Positions 22,441-34,990 of a stretch of DNA of 64,000 nucleotides are shown here, one piece after another. The stretch is from Melieria omissa (taxonomy: Eukaryota; Arthropoda; Insecta; Diptera; Ulidiidae): positions 8,748,201 to 8,812,200 of the forward strand of contig OZ020269.1 of the NCBI GenBank assembly GCA_963971225.1. Reading direction: 5' to 3'. The notes under the pieces were generated by a model. It searched no databases and was not told the origin of the DNA. It worked only from the letters and a program-made list of their open reading frames with translations. Both the position numbers and the translations under genes were made by a program. Positions within the stretch are counted from its first letter, which is position 1. The number at the start of each line of letters is the position of its first letter.

Positions 22441-25400
22441 GGTAAGAAATGAAATGCAGCTCGGCCAGGCCATGAGTAGTCAATGACTCGAAACCATTAG
22501 TTGTCAAAGCAATGTCTTGGTAGAAATATCTGGAGTAAGGAAACTCATTGAAGTGCTTTCTAAAGTTTCCTTCACATGGCACACAAACTTTGTTTTGTTG
22601 CAACAAATCATTGACATGGTTAGAGCACAAAGAATGTTTGATGTTTGTTGTTCAGCGAAATGACACATACTGATTTTTTGAGAGAAAAGATGGGGCTTTA
22701 AAGTTAATTCAGTCACAAGATGGTCCAATGCAATTTTCATATTTTGTTAATGCCCCAAAACTTATTTTTAACCTCAATAATTTGTATATTTTTTAACCAT
22801 AACACTTCTTTAGAGTGCTGCAAAAAACGTTTCCAACCAATTCATGTTAATCCAGACACTAGATAAACTTGTCTGTGTAATAATACAGAAATCTTAAAAG
22901 GAAACTTAATTTCCATGCAATAAGAAGTTGCACTGCACAGCTGCTCATGGCTTTCTATGCGCTGCCAACAGTCGGCACTGTGGCACTATTTCAAATAACT
23001 GCATATTCTCAACTTGAATACAATTTACTGCTTAATTTAGCCACTCACACTGCTCACACACACAGACACAGAGATGGATAGGCAGTGCCACATTTGGGCA
23101 AGATTATCACCATCAACGGCAAATGGCAACAACTTCCTCCTTTGCACATACACACATTGATAGTGAAAGACACACAGACACACATGCAGCCACAGCCATA
23201 GGCACACATGGCGTCGTCGACGTCGTCATTATCATTATTATCAACATTATCAGCAAAGAGCGACATGGCTTAAAGCAACAACAATAACAACAACACTATT
23301 GCCATTGCAAAGTGCACAATTTTTCAATTTATACAACTTAATTTGCAACTGCAACGCCGCAGTGCCACAGCCACACGAGTACCTGACTATCTCGGGTGCT
23401 TTGTCTGTCTGTGTGTTTCTATCTGTCTGTCTGTCCGTCCTCGTTGTTCGTCTGCTAGTCCATGCATCCATTCGTCCGTCCGGCCGGCTGTCGCTGCCAT
23501 CAGACTATTCAACGGCCGCGCTGCAAGTTCCACTCGGGGGAATTTCGCATGCATCCGTACACATTTGAGCGCAAATATAATTTGCGTTTTAGGCATGAAT
23601 GAGTTTTGTCGGCGTGCCCCGCTGCTGCCGCAAGTGGTAAGAAAGTGGCAAGAGCTGCTGTGCGTCGAGTGTGTGGCATGGCGGATGTTGTTGCAGTGCA
23701 GTGCAGCTACGAAGGAAACTATTAAAATGCAGGAAAAATCCTTGTGTCTGAAATTGTCGGCGCAAGGCTTCTCTCGAGTTACTCGTTGCGTTGCTTGTTG
23801 TCGACGCTGCTTCTTCGCCTTTGCATGTGTGCATGTGTGTGTGTGTTTGCGACTCTACAAAGATGCTTATCTTTTGCATTTTATGAACCACAAAATGGGC
23901 GGTGGGGAACCCTTTTCACAGCCCCTTCGCTCCCACTTGAAATTTGCCTCCAAGCAATTGTGCGCTCGCCTATGAATGGTGTACGGTACTATAGGGCGGT
24001 GGGGAGGGGGGAGAATTACGCCACCAAGGAGTGAGAATTAATTATTTATTTGCCTCAGGCGTGTGCCGGTGTGCAGTGCAATGGAAATGCTGCACACACA
24101 CACTCAAATGCCGCAAATTGAAAATGGCAGTTGCATGCTTTTGCGCTTTTTTACGCCCAGACCCCAACCCCTCCCCCTCTGTTGATGCAAATTACTTTTC
24201 TCTTTTCTGGCACATTTTCGAGTTGTTGCTCGATTGGATGGCATGTGAAATTTTCAAAACACGCAAAATTGGAGCAACCAACGTGACTGTAAAAAAAATG
24301 CAAAAAACAACATTTCCGCACTGCGTCGTGTGAAAACCATGTTTTTAATGCATTTTTTTTCGCATATGGCCCAATTTTAGTTATGTTTGCGGCATTCCGG
24401 CTTCCGACCTGGCAGCATCCTGACACCTGACAGCGCAAAGCGGCGCATTTTCAATTCGAATGTGAAATTTTTATTTGGCTTTTCATAATCTGGTTGGTGG
24501 TCTGGCGCGTGTTAAATGTGCGGAAATCGAGTTTTGTGCTCGCAAATATGTTGCAGAGGCCTTGTTTTGTTGTTGCAATGCTTGAAATTGGGGTCAAATA
24601 TTTGTTATCGTTTTATGTGCGAACTGGCAGCAGTGTTTTCGAATATTAGACAAAAATTTATTCAATGATTTTTGGTACGAAGCCAAAAATTGCATTCATA
24701 GAGAAGTGAATTGGAAAAACTTGTAAATAAAATTAGAAAAAAAGTAGAAAAATATTTAAATGTAATGGACATTCTAGTCCTTTGTCCATCCAGTAGTCAC
24801 TAAAAACACAGCAGGTGGCTATAGACATGAAAATTTATATTCAATGGGGCAGTCAAAAGGCTATCAGGTCACTTTGCCTATACCAGCAAAATCCTAAACT
24901 GTTATTGGAATATGTAAATAAATAAAATTAATATTAAACTATGTGCTCTTTTATAGATCAATAATTGTACTGGCAAAGAGATCAGACCAACTGCTATGAA
25001 GAGTTGGATTATAAAGAGAGACCATTTCAACATATTTGGAACGCTAAGCACCGTTCTTCATTGATGGTTACTAAAGGATTTATAAAAGTCTTGAGCGTCC
25101 ATCATATAAATATAAAAGTTTTAACTTGTCGGTCAATTCAGTGGATGATACAACTTGTACTGTACTAAGTTTAGATTAGATGAGGTCAAACTTTGGTAAA
25201 CACCCTGACTTGGGTTACCTGGACCACGACAATCATAACTAATCGACTTAACTTACTCAACTATTTATACCAACTAAAATAGTTTAAATAGATCTTTCGA
25301 GAATGAAATCGATGCATTTGAAAAAGTAATAAGTTCTGATGACTCTATCAAATCCTGTTGGGGGGGAGAAAGAAATGTCCACATGTGTGCTGAAAGCTTG

Positions 25401-27726
25401 TCTCTGACCCATTTATGATTTTGGAAGACACTTGGGCATCTACAAAGCTCAGAGTTTTCAGGCTAAGCACTTGAATTCTCTGATTCCAAACCTTCATGTT
25501 ACTTGTATCCAGAAAATAGTATTTATAAGTTTAAAGAAACATAACTTTGATAAGAAAACCACAGAAATCCAAGGTCGTATTTTACATTATTTACAAATAA
25601 ATTGGCTAACTTTAACTTGTTAAAAATTATGCAAACTCATATTTCACGCTCGATTATTTTGCCAAGTTAACTCGTTCAATATCGGTTTTGTCAAAGCAAC
25701 CAACCAAAAATAACAACAACAAACCCTGACAATTTCACGCATGGCAACAGCACCCAGCAACAAAAACCAACAACAACAAGTTACATTCACCCCAACAATG
25801 CAAATTTCCTTTTTCAAATTGAACTGCAAATTTATGAAATCACGCAAAAATAATTTTTTTTATTTGCCATTTATTTTAATTTTGTTGTTATGCTGTCATG
25901 CGTTGTTATTGTTGTTCAGAGCTTGTGCCCATAATGCTTTCAAATAAGTTCACGCTCCCTTATAGACTAAAATACATGAAAAATAACAAGTTAGAAAATA
26001 AATAAAAAATACTGAAAATATTTAAAAAAAATCTAAAAATACTAAAAAATAAAAAGAAAGCAAAATAAAGAGCGCAAAATTTCATTTCAATTTTTGCGCC
26101 CCTCAAAAACTGGTGTCTGCAAAGTTTTAACACCCAGCACTCAGCAAAAAGTCGTCAAAAGTGTGGAGACGAGGTGCCGTACTTCCCTCTGCGAAACCCT
26201 TCGACCCCCCTCCGACCCCACTTCCAACCTACTAGAAAACATTCACATAAAGCACCAACAAAACAAAAAACCCACCCTCGGCACAACAGTTTTCCGTGCG
26301 CTTCGTCGGTGTTGCTTCATTTCCTTGATATTGTTGTTGTTGTTGTTTTTATATTTTGCGCAATTTTGTGTTTGGGCAAACAGCGCGCACAACGCCAAAA
26401 ACAAAACAACAAATGGCAAAAGCGAACAACAAAAATTGCTTCACTTTGGGCGCTCACACACACAGACACACAGAGAGACACACATTGCCGCACATAAGCA
26501 TTTTTTATGCGCGCCTGGATATGCCTGGATACACAGCAACAACAATTTTTCCATTTTTCGCATATTTGCCATGCTTTGGCTCTGCGTTTCAGGCTGTTTG
26601 AGCCAAGTTTTTTGTGCCGCGCGCGTTGCTTGTTTAGCGGCTGTTGTCGCTTCTCTCGATTTTGTTCATATTTTTGTTGTTGTTGTTGTTGTTATGCTGA
26701 AGTGCATAATCATGAATTTTATTTCGTGGATTATTGCCTAAATTTATTGTTGAAACGCTTTGTTTTCGCTGTTCGGCTGCTTTATTTTATTTTATTTGTC
26801 AGCTTTTTATTTTTATTTTGTGTGTTTGGCAAAGCAAAGAAAATGAAACTTGCTATATATGGAAAATGAGCGCAATGGCAAAAGTTTCGCTATACCAACA
26901 CTTCACTGCAACACTTGTTGTGCAAAACGACAAAAACAAAATATGAAAAATATGTTCTTTCGCTGCAGGGTGAAAAATTTAATGAAGCTGCAAAGTATTC
27001 GGTTGTGCTTGTGTGGGTGTTTGAGTTAAAACAAAAAAACAAAAACACATTTAATAAAGGCGGCAACTCAATATTTTCATAAAATGTGAAAAAGTTTTGG
27101 TAGTTGAGTGTTGTAACGGTGGAAAATGTGTGTGCATAGTTTTAGGCGTAACTTGAGGCAATGAGATGGAAAATTGAAGAAGATTTTAATGCAGTGAAGA
27201 TTCAAGATTTTAAGATTTCAATAGACAAGATAGTGAAATTTTGAGTAATTTTCCTTATGTGAGCGTGAAGTCTACAAATTCGCTTGGACTTTGTAATTTG
27301 AATCCAGATCCTTTAAAGGTAACACTGCTTTGGATTTGCTAACCGATGCTTTGAAATGTAGATATAGTTACATATGGGACCCTCGGTATATCTGGGTTAA
27401 ATAACTTAGTTGTTAAAAAAATTACTACACTGAAGGCAATCATCTGCGGTCCATTTGCTCCCAAAATTTCGTATTGTCCATAAAAATCTTTAAACAATAG
27501 TTTTATTTAAATTGTTTATACGGCATAGTGAATACCCTAATGATCGTCTGTCAAATAATGCAAAGCCAAACACTTGTTTATGCCATCGACGCCGTTGCCA
27601 GTCGACCAAAACGCACGGCAATGTATTACAAACAACTACATTTACAACAACATGGACCTACACTGCAGCCAACAAAGTTATTAGAAATTAAAACTATACA
27701 AAAAAAAATAATGTACGAGGAATATT
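22441..27726. other. Noncoding host-like stretch
   Basis: No gene recognised. About 22930-24630 is GC-richer and includes a TCTG/TGTC-rich run at 23400-23445; the longest frame in it (23343-23975) is Cys/Arg/Ser-rich with no domain. 24640-25640 is AT-rich and unassigned. 25640-27060 has CAA/TTG runs (26334-26350, 26683-26694) and AC runs near 26455-26480; its frames are rich in F, L and C from TTG/TTT words. Confidence 0.5.
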
Positions 27727-28036
27727 ATTTACAGTAGCTGCAACGTCACCATTACCGTCACCGCCAACGATACCAGCAACGCTACCGAAGCCAACACCCA
27801 CACTTGCCTCAGCCACGTTATCAACAACATCAACGTTATTGTCGTCGTCGGTCGGCGTCGCTAATACCAGCGTCAGCGTCATTACCGCCGTTGCGGTTAT
27901 TGCACCGCCAACTAACCAACACCATCAACGCCAATACCAACACCAACACCATCACCGCTGCCGCCAACTACTACAACAAAAACAACAACAACTTGGGCAG
28001 CAACCGCCGAGTCAACATTTTCAAGTGCGCGTCTAA
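27727..28036 (+). other. Low-complexity open stretch, possible coding exon
   Basis: A frame of about 100 codons runs from a TTTACAG at 27727-27733 to a TAA at 28034-28036. It is Thr/Ser/Pro/Ala-rich at first and Gln/His-rich later (for example NQHHQRQYQHQHHHRCR), with mostly C or G at third positions. Fly regulatory proteins often contain such segments. The acceptor upstream lacks a good pyrimidine tract, and the other frames are also partly open, so a noncoding triplet-rich tract is an equal possibility. Confidence 0.2.
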
Positions 28037-29203
28037 TGTTGGCAACATTTTGCGCGCGTTGCCAGCCAACACAAGCAAAAGCCGAAACACACACACACAT
28101 ACACAAAGACCCAACCGTTGTGCATTGTTTGCGCTCATATGAATGCAACTTCAGAAACACACACATTTTCATATTTATATGTGTGTGTGTGTGTTTGTAA
28201 TTTTCAAGCGTAGTGTTGTCGTCACACTGACTGTCGGTCCCGTCATCGTCACATGTGTAAGCGTTAAATTGATGATAGTTAAGAAAGTCAAGTTGTAAGT
28301 CGAGACCGGCAAAAGAGTGTCAGCCACCCGAGTGCATGGCGGCAGCGGTTCGCAGTGGCAGTGGCGGCGTTGAGCGCGTCGTATGGTAATAAAGCAGAGA
28401 GTAAGAGCGGCGCCAAGACACTTTTGCCATCGATGGAAGAGCTTCACTGTTATTTTTTTTATCATCGCTTTTCTATTTCATGCACTTTTTACACTTTGTA
28501 ATCATAACCGACAGTCACCCCCAGTCGGTTTTTTTTTGTTATTGTAGTGACAAATATGGGGTTAAGTTTGATAGTGCAGAGTAGTGAGTGGAAGGTACAG
28601 CAAGAAGCCGTTAGAGCAGCACTTCCGCTAATGTATGTGTCGGTGTATGTGTGTTTTCATGTGCCAGCAACAATGGCCGCGGTTGAGGGTGCGTTGTGGG
28701 CCTCAAGTGATAATGGGTGTGTATGGTAGTGATTAAGCGTGCTGGTGTGTTGGGGTTAGTGCCGCTGACAATTATGCGCTTATGATGGTTTTTTTTAGAT
28801 TTTTTGTTTGTTTTTTAACAACAACAGCAACAACTGGGCTGAAGTGTGAGTGACGGTTATTAATTTTTGAGATTAAATCTGCGACTTTGATATATTTTTT
28901 AAGTAATTAAGAAGAAGTATTTTGTACATTTTTGAGATTATTTTTGTTTTTTAACAACAACAACGGGGTGGAATTTTGATATATTTTTTTTTTTTAAGTA
29001 ATTAAGAAAAACTATTTTGTACATAAATGCGTTGGTATGTGCACTGCTATAATAGTTATGTATGTATGTCGTGTTCAAATAAATCTTTAAAATTAATAAA
29101 TAAATCTTTAACTTTAAAGTGTAAATTATACGTCTGCATATGGCCATAAAAATTCGTTACCGACTTACTTAGTGGTCTTTTCTCTCTTTCAAAGGCTGCG
29201 TTA

Positions 29204-29282
29204 ATACTCAGTAACAGAAGCCGCGATTAGAATCTTTACGTAAAGACGGTCGCTGCTTTCACGCGGCTTTCGTTTTGAGTAT
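29204..29282. repeat. 79-bp imperfect inverted repeat (hairpin) with palindromic core
   Basis: ATACTCAGTAACAGAAGCCGC on the left pairs imperfectly with GCGGCTTTCGTTTTGAGTAT on the right. The loop region contains a perfect 14-bp palindrome, TCTTTACGTAAAGA, at 29233-29246. Neither arm overlaps a coding frame. It may be a foldback or MITE remnant or a structured RNA; I see no clear target duplication. Confidence 0.6.
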
Positions 29283-30903
29283 CTATTCTCCGAATTTTCG
29301 TCATATGAATTTCATAATTTATGCAATTATTGTTGTAATCGGCAGAACAGAAAAATTTGACAAATATTAAGTGTTAGGTTGAGCTTTGATGACGATTAAT
29401 CAGTTTTTAGGCAATTTTCTTTAATCTTTAGCCACAATAAATTTGACCATTCAGGTGTAGAATATTTATAATATTTTTAAACGTAGGCATTCCTAAATCA
29501 CATTTTCTTATGACAATATACGTGTCTTATTATTTATTTCTTTATTTAGTGCTTTCGCCCTATTGAAAGTCAATAGACCTATTAAATTATGTTTTTCCAT
29601 ACAATCTTTTAAGCCTTGCTTTGTCCGTTAGATTTCGATTTTCAAAAACAAAAAAATTAAAACACGTATCTAATTATTTTTGATTTCAAGTGTTTTCACG
29701 AATTTTGAAGTCAATATGCCCATCAGTTCATTTTTTTTCGTAGTTTTTCCATATTCTCAAGATTGCAATCAACCATGTGAAAATATAAACAAATAATTTT
29801 ACATCGAACTTGCCACGTAAAAATATTTGTAAACATTTTAAATTGGGATCAACCACCAAATTTTTAAAGCAATCAAAGCATTGGCCAGCAAAAAGCCATA
29901 CACCACAAAGATTCGATTGATGGTGACATGACAGCAATTTGCGCAGCAAAACCAATCGGCAACACAAAAAAGCATACACACAATAAACAACAACAAAAAC
30001 ATTAGCGAATCCCGAATCATCTTGGTTGAAACGACGATGACGATTCGTTGTTTGCTCTCTGCTTGCGCTTCGATGAACAAGATCGCAAACTGTTGAGCGC
30101 GAGCAAATTTCCCGCAACCTATGCCTCCGCTCATCTCTGCCCCCCCGCGACAGAAACACGCTTGCCAAATTTTTGAAGATGCGTATTCTTTATATTGTAT
30201 ATTCTTTGATAATATCCAAGTAAGAAAGTCATGAAAAAACAGCTTAAAAATATTAGAAGTACAAAAAAAATGTGATGGAAACCTACCCCAACGTAGATCT
30301 ACGGTTAAATTAGGTTAGATTTGGTTATAGTTAAAATCTTTGGACACTTTAACCCTTTTGTTACAGATTTTTACTGGGGAAAGTTAAAAGTTTAAATTTT
30401 ACGTTTTAGGCTTCTAAATATGTGGTTTTATTAGCAACATTCCATAAGAAATGTTTTAATTTTATATTCGGACCCTGTATTTTAGAGTGTTTTTCTAGGA
30501 GAGCAACCACATCGTTGTGGCTGTAATAATTACTTAAACATAAATGTTTTTACGCTTAACGAAAATTGAATATATCTTCATTTACTTCACCCAAAATTAA
30601 AAAAAAAAATATCGAAATTGAAAGAAAACGTCAAATTAAAAAGTTATCTGTAGTTTTATGCTTCTTCTTCCTTTACTATGTCAAGATATACCATTAAAAA
30701 ACATGTATACTTCTCTTCTGTTAACTTTAATATTCAGTTTATTAATTTCGTTTTTTTCCTAAAACTTCAAACTATTTTAAGGACCAACAAAAAAATGTAT
30801 TCTTGCAACCATAGAGGATGCAGATGGCCACAAAGTTGCAATGTGCCATATGGCAACAAAATAGCGAAAGGGTTAAATATTTGCTTGTAGAATTTTCTAT
30901 CAT

Positions 30904-31003
30904 CCTTTCTTCGGGTCTTTCGGGCTTATAATTTTCAGTTGGATGCAGAATTTTCGATTTTTCTTTCCTTGGGTCTTGCGGGCTTATAATTTCCAGTTGG
31001 ATG
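30904..31003. repeat. 58-bp tandem duplication
   Basis: The block GGGCTTATAATTTTCAGTTG at 30922 recurs with small changes at 30980 (GGGCTTATAATTTCCAGTTG), together with the preceding pyrimidine-rich part. Two units, period 58 bp, no coding content. Confidence 0.7.
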
Positions 31004-34000
31004 TTTTATTAGACTTGGGAATTTTTGAACATCCTTTTTTAGATGCATCTGTGTAATGCACCAGTGGAGTTCGAACCCCCCAATTTTCTGTTTATTAAAC
31101 AAAATTTTGGTTATTGAATATGGTTTTAAATGTTATTGGGCTCAAAAGTTTTGGGACTGGTTGGTTGTGTTGGGACTACATCAAAATGAAATTCTGAATG
31201 TACCACTGTAGCTTCCTGCACCTACTCCACTACTACTCCCCATGTAATTTTATCTGTAGACTTTTTCTAGCACCTTTCCTTACTCATTCGCGCTTTCCTC
31301 ATCTCTCCTTCGCTATCATTCACCACTTTTTTCGCACAGCCTTCGCTTTACAGCCTTCAACTTCACTTCTACTCGCTCTTTGTTGCTAATACAGTGACCC
31401 AAGCCACTGTCATTGCGTATGAACTATGTAACAGTTCCTTTTCGATAATCCATTTCGTATCCACCAAAATCACAGTTCAATAATTACCCGCAATTGGCAA
31501 CGCCGGCACGCAAAGCAACTCCACGAATCCAACGAGCGCAAAGCAGCGAGTGATGTTTTTGCAGTAATTTTTCTAGTATTTTCTAACGTGCTTAGTGCCG
31601 CATTAACAACTGTGCAAAAACAACAGTTTCCGCCTACTCATCGTGTCTGTCTAATGATGCGCTAGACAACTGCAACAACAACAACAACTATCACAAAAAA
31701 AAAATCAAATATAAAGCAGCATTGAGTTTAGCAGAAACGAGCAGCAACTTTCGCCTGACCGGTGCTCCACCCCATCGCAGTCGCAGTCATTCGTTGGCGC
31801 TTCAATTGTGCCGCATCATTTGTGGGCATTTGCACCCCGACGCGACGCAGCGAGAAGAAGTCAGAATTCTGTGTGGTACTTACTAATTTTTATTTGTTGC
31901 CAGCGTGGCCGCCTGTGGCGCAACGCTTTCGCACGCAATCAGTTGAATGGATGAAATGTCTGTGCAGCCAAAAGCGGCGGAAATTCAACCCTCACACAGT
32001 ACCACCAGCACACACACGGAACTCCACGGACTTGCGCGACCAACTTACAACGACGAGCCGAAGAACGAACTGTTTGCTTTGCGCTCGTTCGTCGCTGTTC
32101 GTGGTGTAATTAGTCAAGAATTCGTGTTGGCGAGAAAGTTTCGTTGCAATTCAATTCGGCGCTGTTGACGTGGGCGTCGCAGCAGAGTTGGCGCAGCGAG
32201 CTGCCGCACAGTGAGTTGGCAGCGGTGTGTGCGGTGGCATGAAATAACCGCAAAAACATTTGGCAACACCGCCAGAGCGAAAAAACGAAACGAACTGCTG
32301 GGCGCAAGGAAACAGCGAACGACCACCGCAGACTTTAATGGCCGCCGGAAGCTGTTTGGAACAGTCGAGCGACGGGGTGAGTGGCCGTTTTTTGTGCGCG
32401 TCATTGTCTCTTGCGTTGTTGTTGCGTTGGCAACGGCGCTTTTTTTGCTCTTCTACTGCATTTTTTTTGCTCGCTAACGCCAGCTGGTAATGTCGACGTT
32501 CAATGAGATGGCAACAACAACAAATCGTAAAACGCAAAAACCGCTCAAATTTGGTTTTACTGAGAAAAATTTTTGCAGGGCGTTTCATGCCTGGAATGAT
32601 TTTTTTCTTTTTGTTTTTTTTTTTTATTGGGTGCGTGGCAAAAGATTTTCCATGGGGAACTGTGCGCGACGGTTTGGATTTGTTGTTTTCTTTTTGTAAA
32701 ATTTGAGTTTTTCATCGTTTGCATGTCAAGTCGACGCCGGCCAAAGTTCGGTCCAAGTTGGCGCTGCCAACCGCATTGATGCTCAGCAGGATGGGGGCGT
32801 AGGTTGGGTCGGGCGGGGCGATGGCAGTTGGGGATTGCACACTGTGCGTTGCCGACAGCGATCGCTGACACTGCGGCTGGCCGTCGCAACAACTGAAATT
32901 GACACATCGTAAATCATGCTTTATTAATTGCCGTTATTTGATGCAGCACTTGACAGTTGGGTTGTCATTGAAGCTGTAAATTTGTTTGGGCAAGAAATTG
33001 TGGTGCGTTTTTTTCTCATTCCTTTTCATTGGATTTTTCTATTATCTCTGGGTTGGACTGCGGGTAGAAAAACGGCGCGAGGGGTGCAGAGTATAGAAAA
33101 ATGTGGCAGCATGATAGAAAAGTTGAGGGAATTGAAATGCTGAAATTTTTTTAGAAAGAAAAATGAATGACAGAAAATTTGCGCACATGTCAATGTGTTT
33201 TGCAGTTATGGCCATGGACAGCAAAACAATGAATGGACTTGACAGTATTTATAAAAAAAAATTGATTTATTGATTTATTTTCTTGCACTTTAAAAAGCGT
33301 TTTTTTATTATAATTATTACTTTATTATTACTAATGATCGCTTAAACCTCGAATACTTTCATAACACAATCACTAAAATATGATAAATGCTTATAACTTC
33401 ACTAATACTTCCAACTGACCCACTTTTGGCGAAAATTTTGTTAAAAATTTTATAAAAGCAATATTTCGCACAGAGTTTTAACTATTTTTGTAAATTAACA
33501 TAAAACGATTTATATATCAAAAGTCAGCTTGAGAAAATATTTGTTTAGATTTGTGTACACTTTTGAGTTTCTAAACTCTACAAACCCACTTGTCAACTGA
33601 AGGGTTAAAATTAATTCATAAATATTACTTCAAAATTATTTAAAAAACATCATCTGATGTAATAAACACAATAAAAAACCACATTGAAGTATTTTTATCT
33701 GCCTGTCGAATGATCACATTTAATTTAAACGATTTAAGTTTGCCGTCAATATTTTTATAAACACGCTTTTCAAGCTACTCTTAATGAATTCGGTCATTAA
33801 CTATCTGCGTGTAATTGGAAACAAAATAAATGAAAATGAATTGAAAAAGAAATCAATTCCGATAATTTACTTGCACGCAAGTGTCCAAAGACAGACAGCA
33901 TGGGCGGACAGGCACGCAAAAATTTAAGCCAAATACATATCTGCTCTGTGCCACTTTAACTCCCACTTTTCTTTGGTTTATGCAAAACTTGTGCCACAAG

Positions 34001-34724
34001 CAACAAACAAACAAACGAAACGAAACGAACGCACAACAACTCGAAATGCGTTGCAAATCAACGACCGAGTCGGCAGTCACCAAGTTTGGTAGTCGAACAA
34101 AACGTTAACAACTGTGCAATTTATTTTTAAATCTTTTATTATTTTAACACATTTGGTGTGAAAAGTATGCGGAATTGTTAAAATTAACGCAAAACAGACA
34201 TTTATTTAATTTTTTTCTTAAATTAAACTAAAAAAAATATATTTGTTTATTAAAAATTAGTTTGTTGTCTTCAAAGTGGATTCCATTGAGTGCGGTACAG
34301 CTATGTCAGCGGTTTACTCAATTTACCATAATTTCTTTCTTAACTAATTGAAGAATAGACTGCAACTTCTTCAAGGATTGGATGCACGCACAATGCTCTC
34401 TTCAAAGTTGTTGTTCTGGCTTCGAGAACAGCAAAGAGTCAAGTAGTGTCATATCAGATGGAAACTGTGCTCGATCGATGATATTTTCGTGGGGTTTTTG
34501 GTAACAAACTCCTCTGTCAAGATCAGCTTCTGTAATTGGGCATTAACTTGCGGTCTTCAAGTACTCCTAATCGAGTTTTTAGACAAAACCTTATAAATCG
34601 AAGTTGGTAAAAGATGGCAATATGAAGTTTGGTAGACACCAAAGACGCAAAATCAGTCTGGCTGGATGGTATTTTTCAAGTTGAAATGTTATTGAAATAT
34701 ATTTTACTGATGTCTTACTTTTTT

Positions 34725-34990
34725 CCAAGCATGCCCAGTGGCTGGACCTCCCTTTCAATGCGGCTGGGAAGAGGTGAAACAGGACGTTTCACATCTACTG
34801 CTTTGTCCTGGCCCGAAGAGACTTCTTCACCTTGGGGCTGCATTTCTGGTGGACCTGACAATTCTGTCAACCAGCGACATTAACGGCCTCGCTCGCTTCA
34901 TAAAGGACATAAAGGAGTCTCAATGGCTTCTAAGGTCGAGTTGGTCCTTTGTGAGCTTTTTAAGTTGTCATTTCGACCTAACCTAACATA
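34725..34990 (+). pseudogene. I-like non-LTR retrotransposon 3' end, second subtype
   Basis: From about 34750 the frame reads EEVKQDVSHLLLCP followed by KRLLHLGAAFLVDLTILSTS and DINGLARFIKDIKES, matching the zinc-knuckle tail and final helices of non-LTR RNase H proteins. It ends in CGACCTAACCTAAC at about 34975-34988, a tail common in this group. The frame is open to 34986 but the first cysteine pair is not intact. 5'-truncated and probably old. Confidence 0.65.

Larger units (their letters stand above)
28037..34724. other. Noncoding host-like stretch
   Basis: No gene recognised. AC repeats at 28157-28164 and GT repeats at 28181-28195 face each other and could pair. 28860-31200 is AT-rich, with a structured inverted repeat at 29204-29282. 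31490-32900 is GC-richer with several frames on both strands but no domain. 33240-34700 is AT-rich; a frame near 34380-34560 on the minus strand has normal composition but no recognised family. Confidence 0.45.

Noticed and set aside
23343..23975. 210-residue plus-strand frame
   Set aside because: Cys/Arg/Ser-rich, overlaps TCTG repeats, no domain, and other frames on both strands are similarly open.
31060..31085. tRNA-like GTTCGAACC word
   Set aside because: No cloverleaf, no acceptor-stem pairing and no A-box at the right distance.
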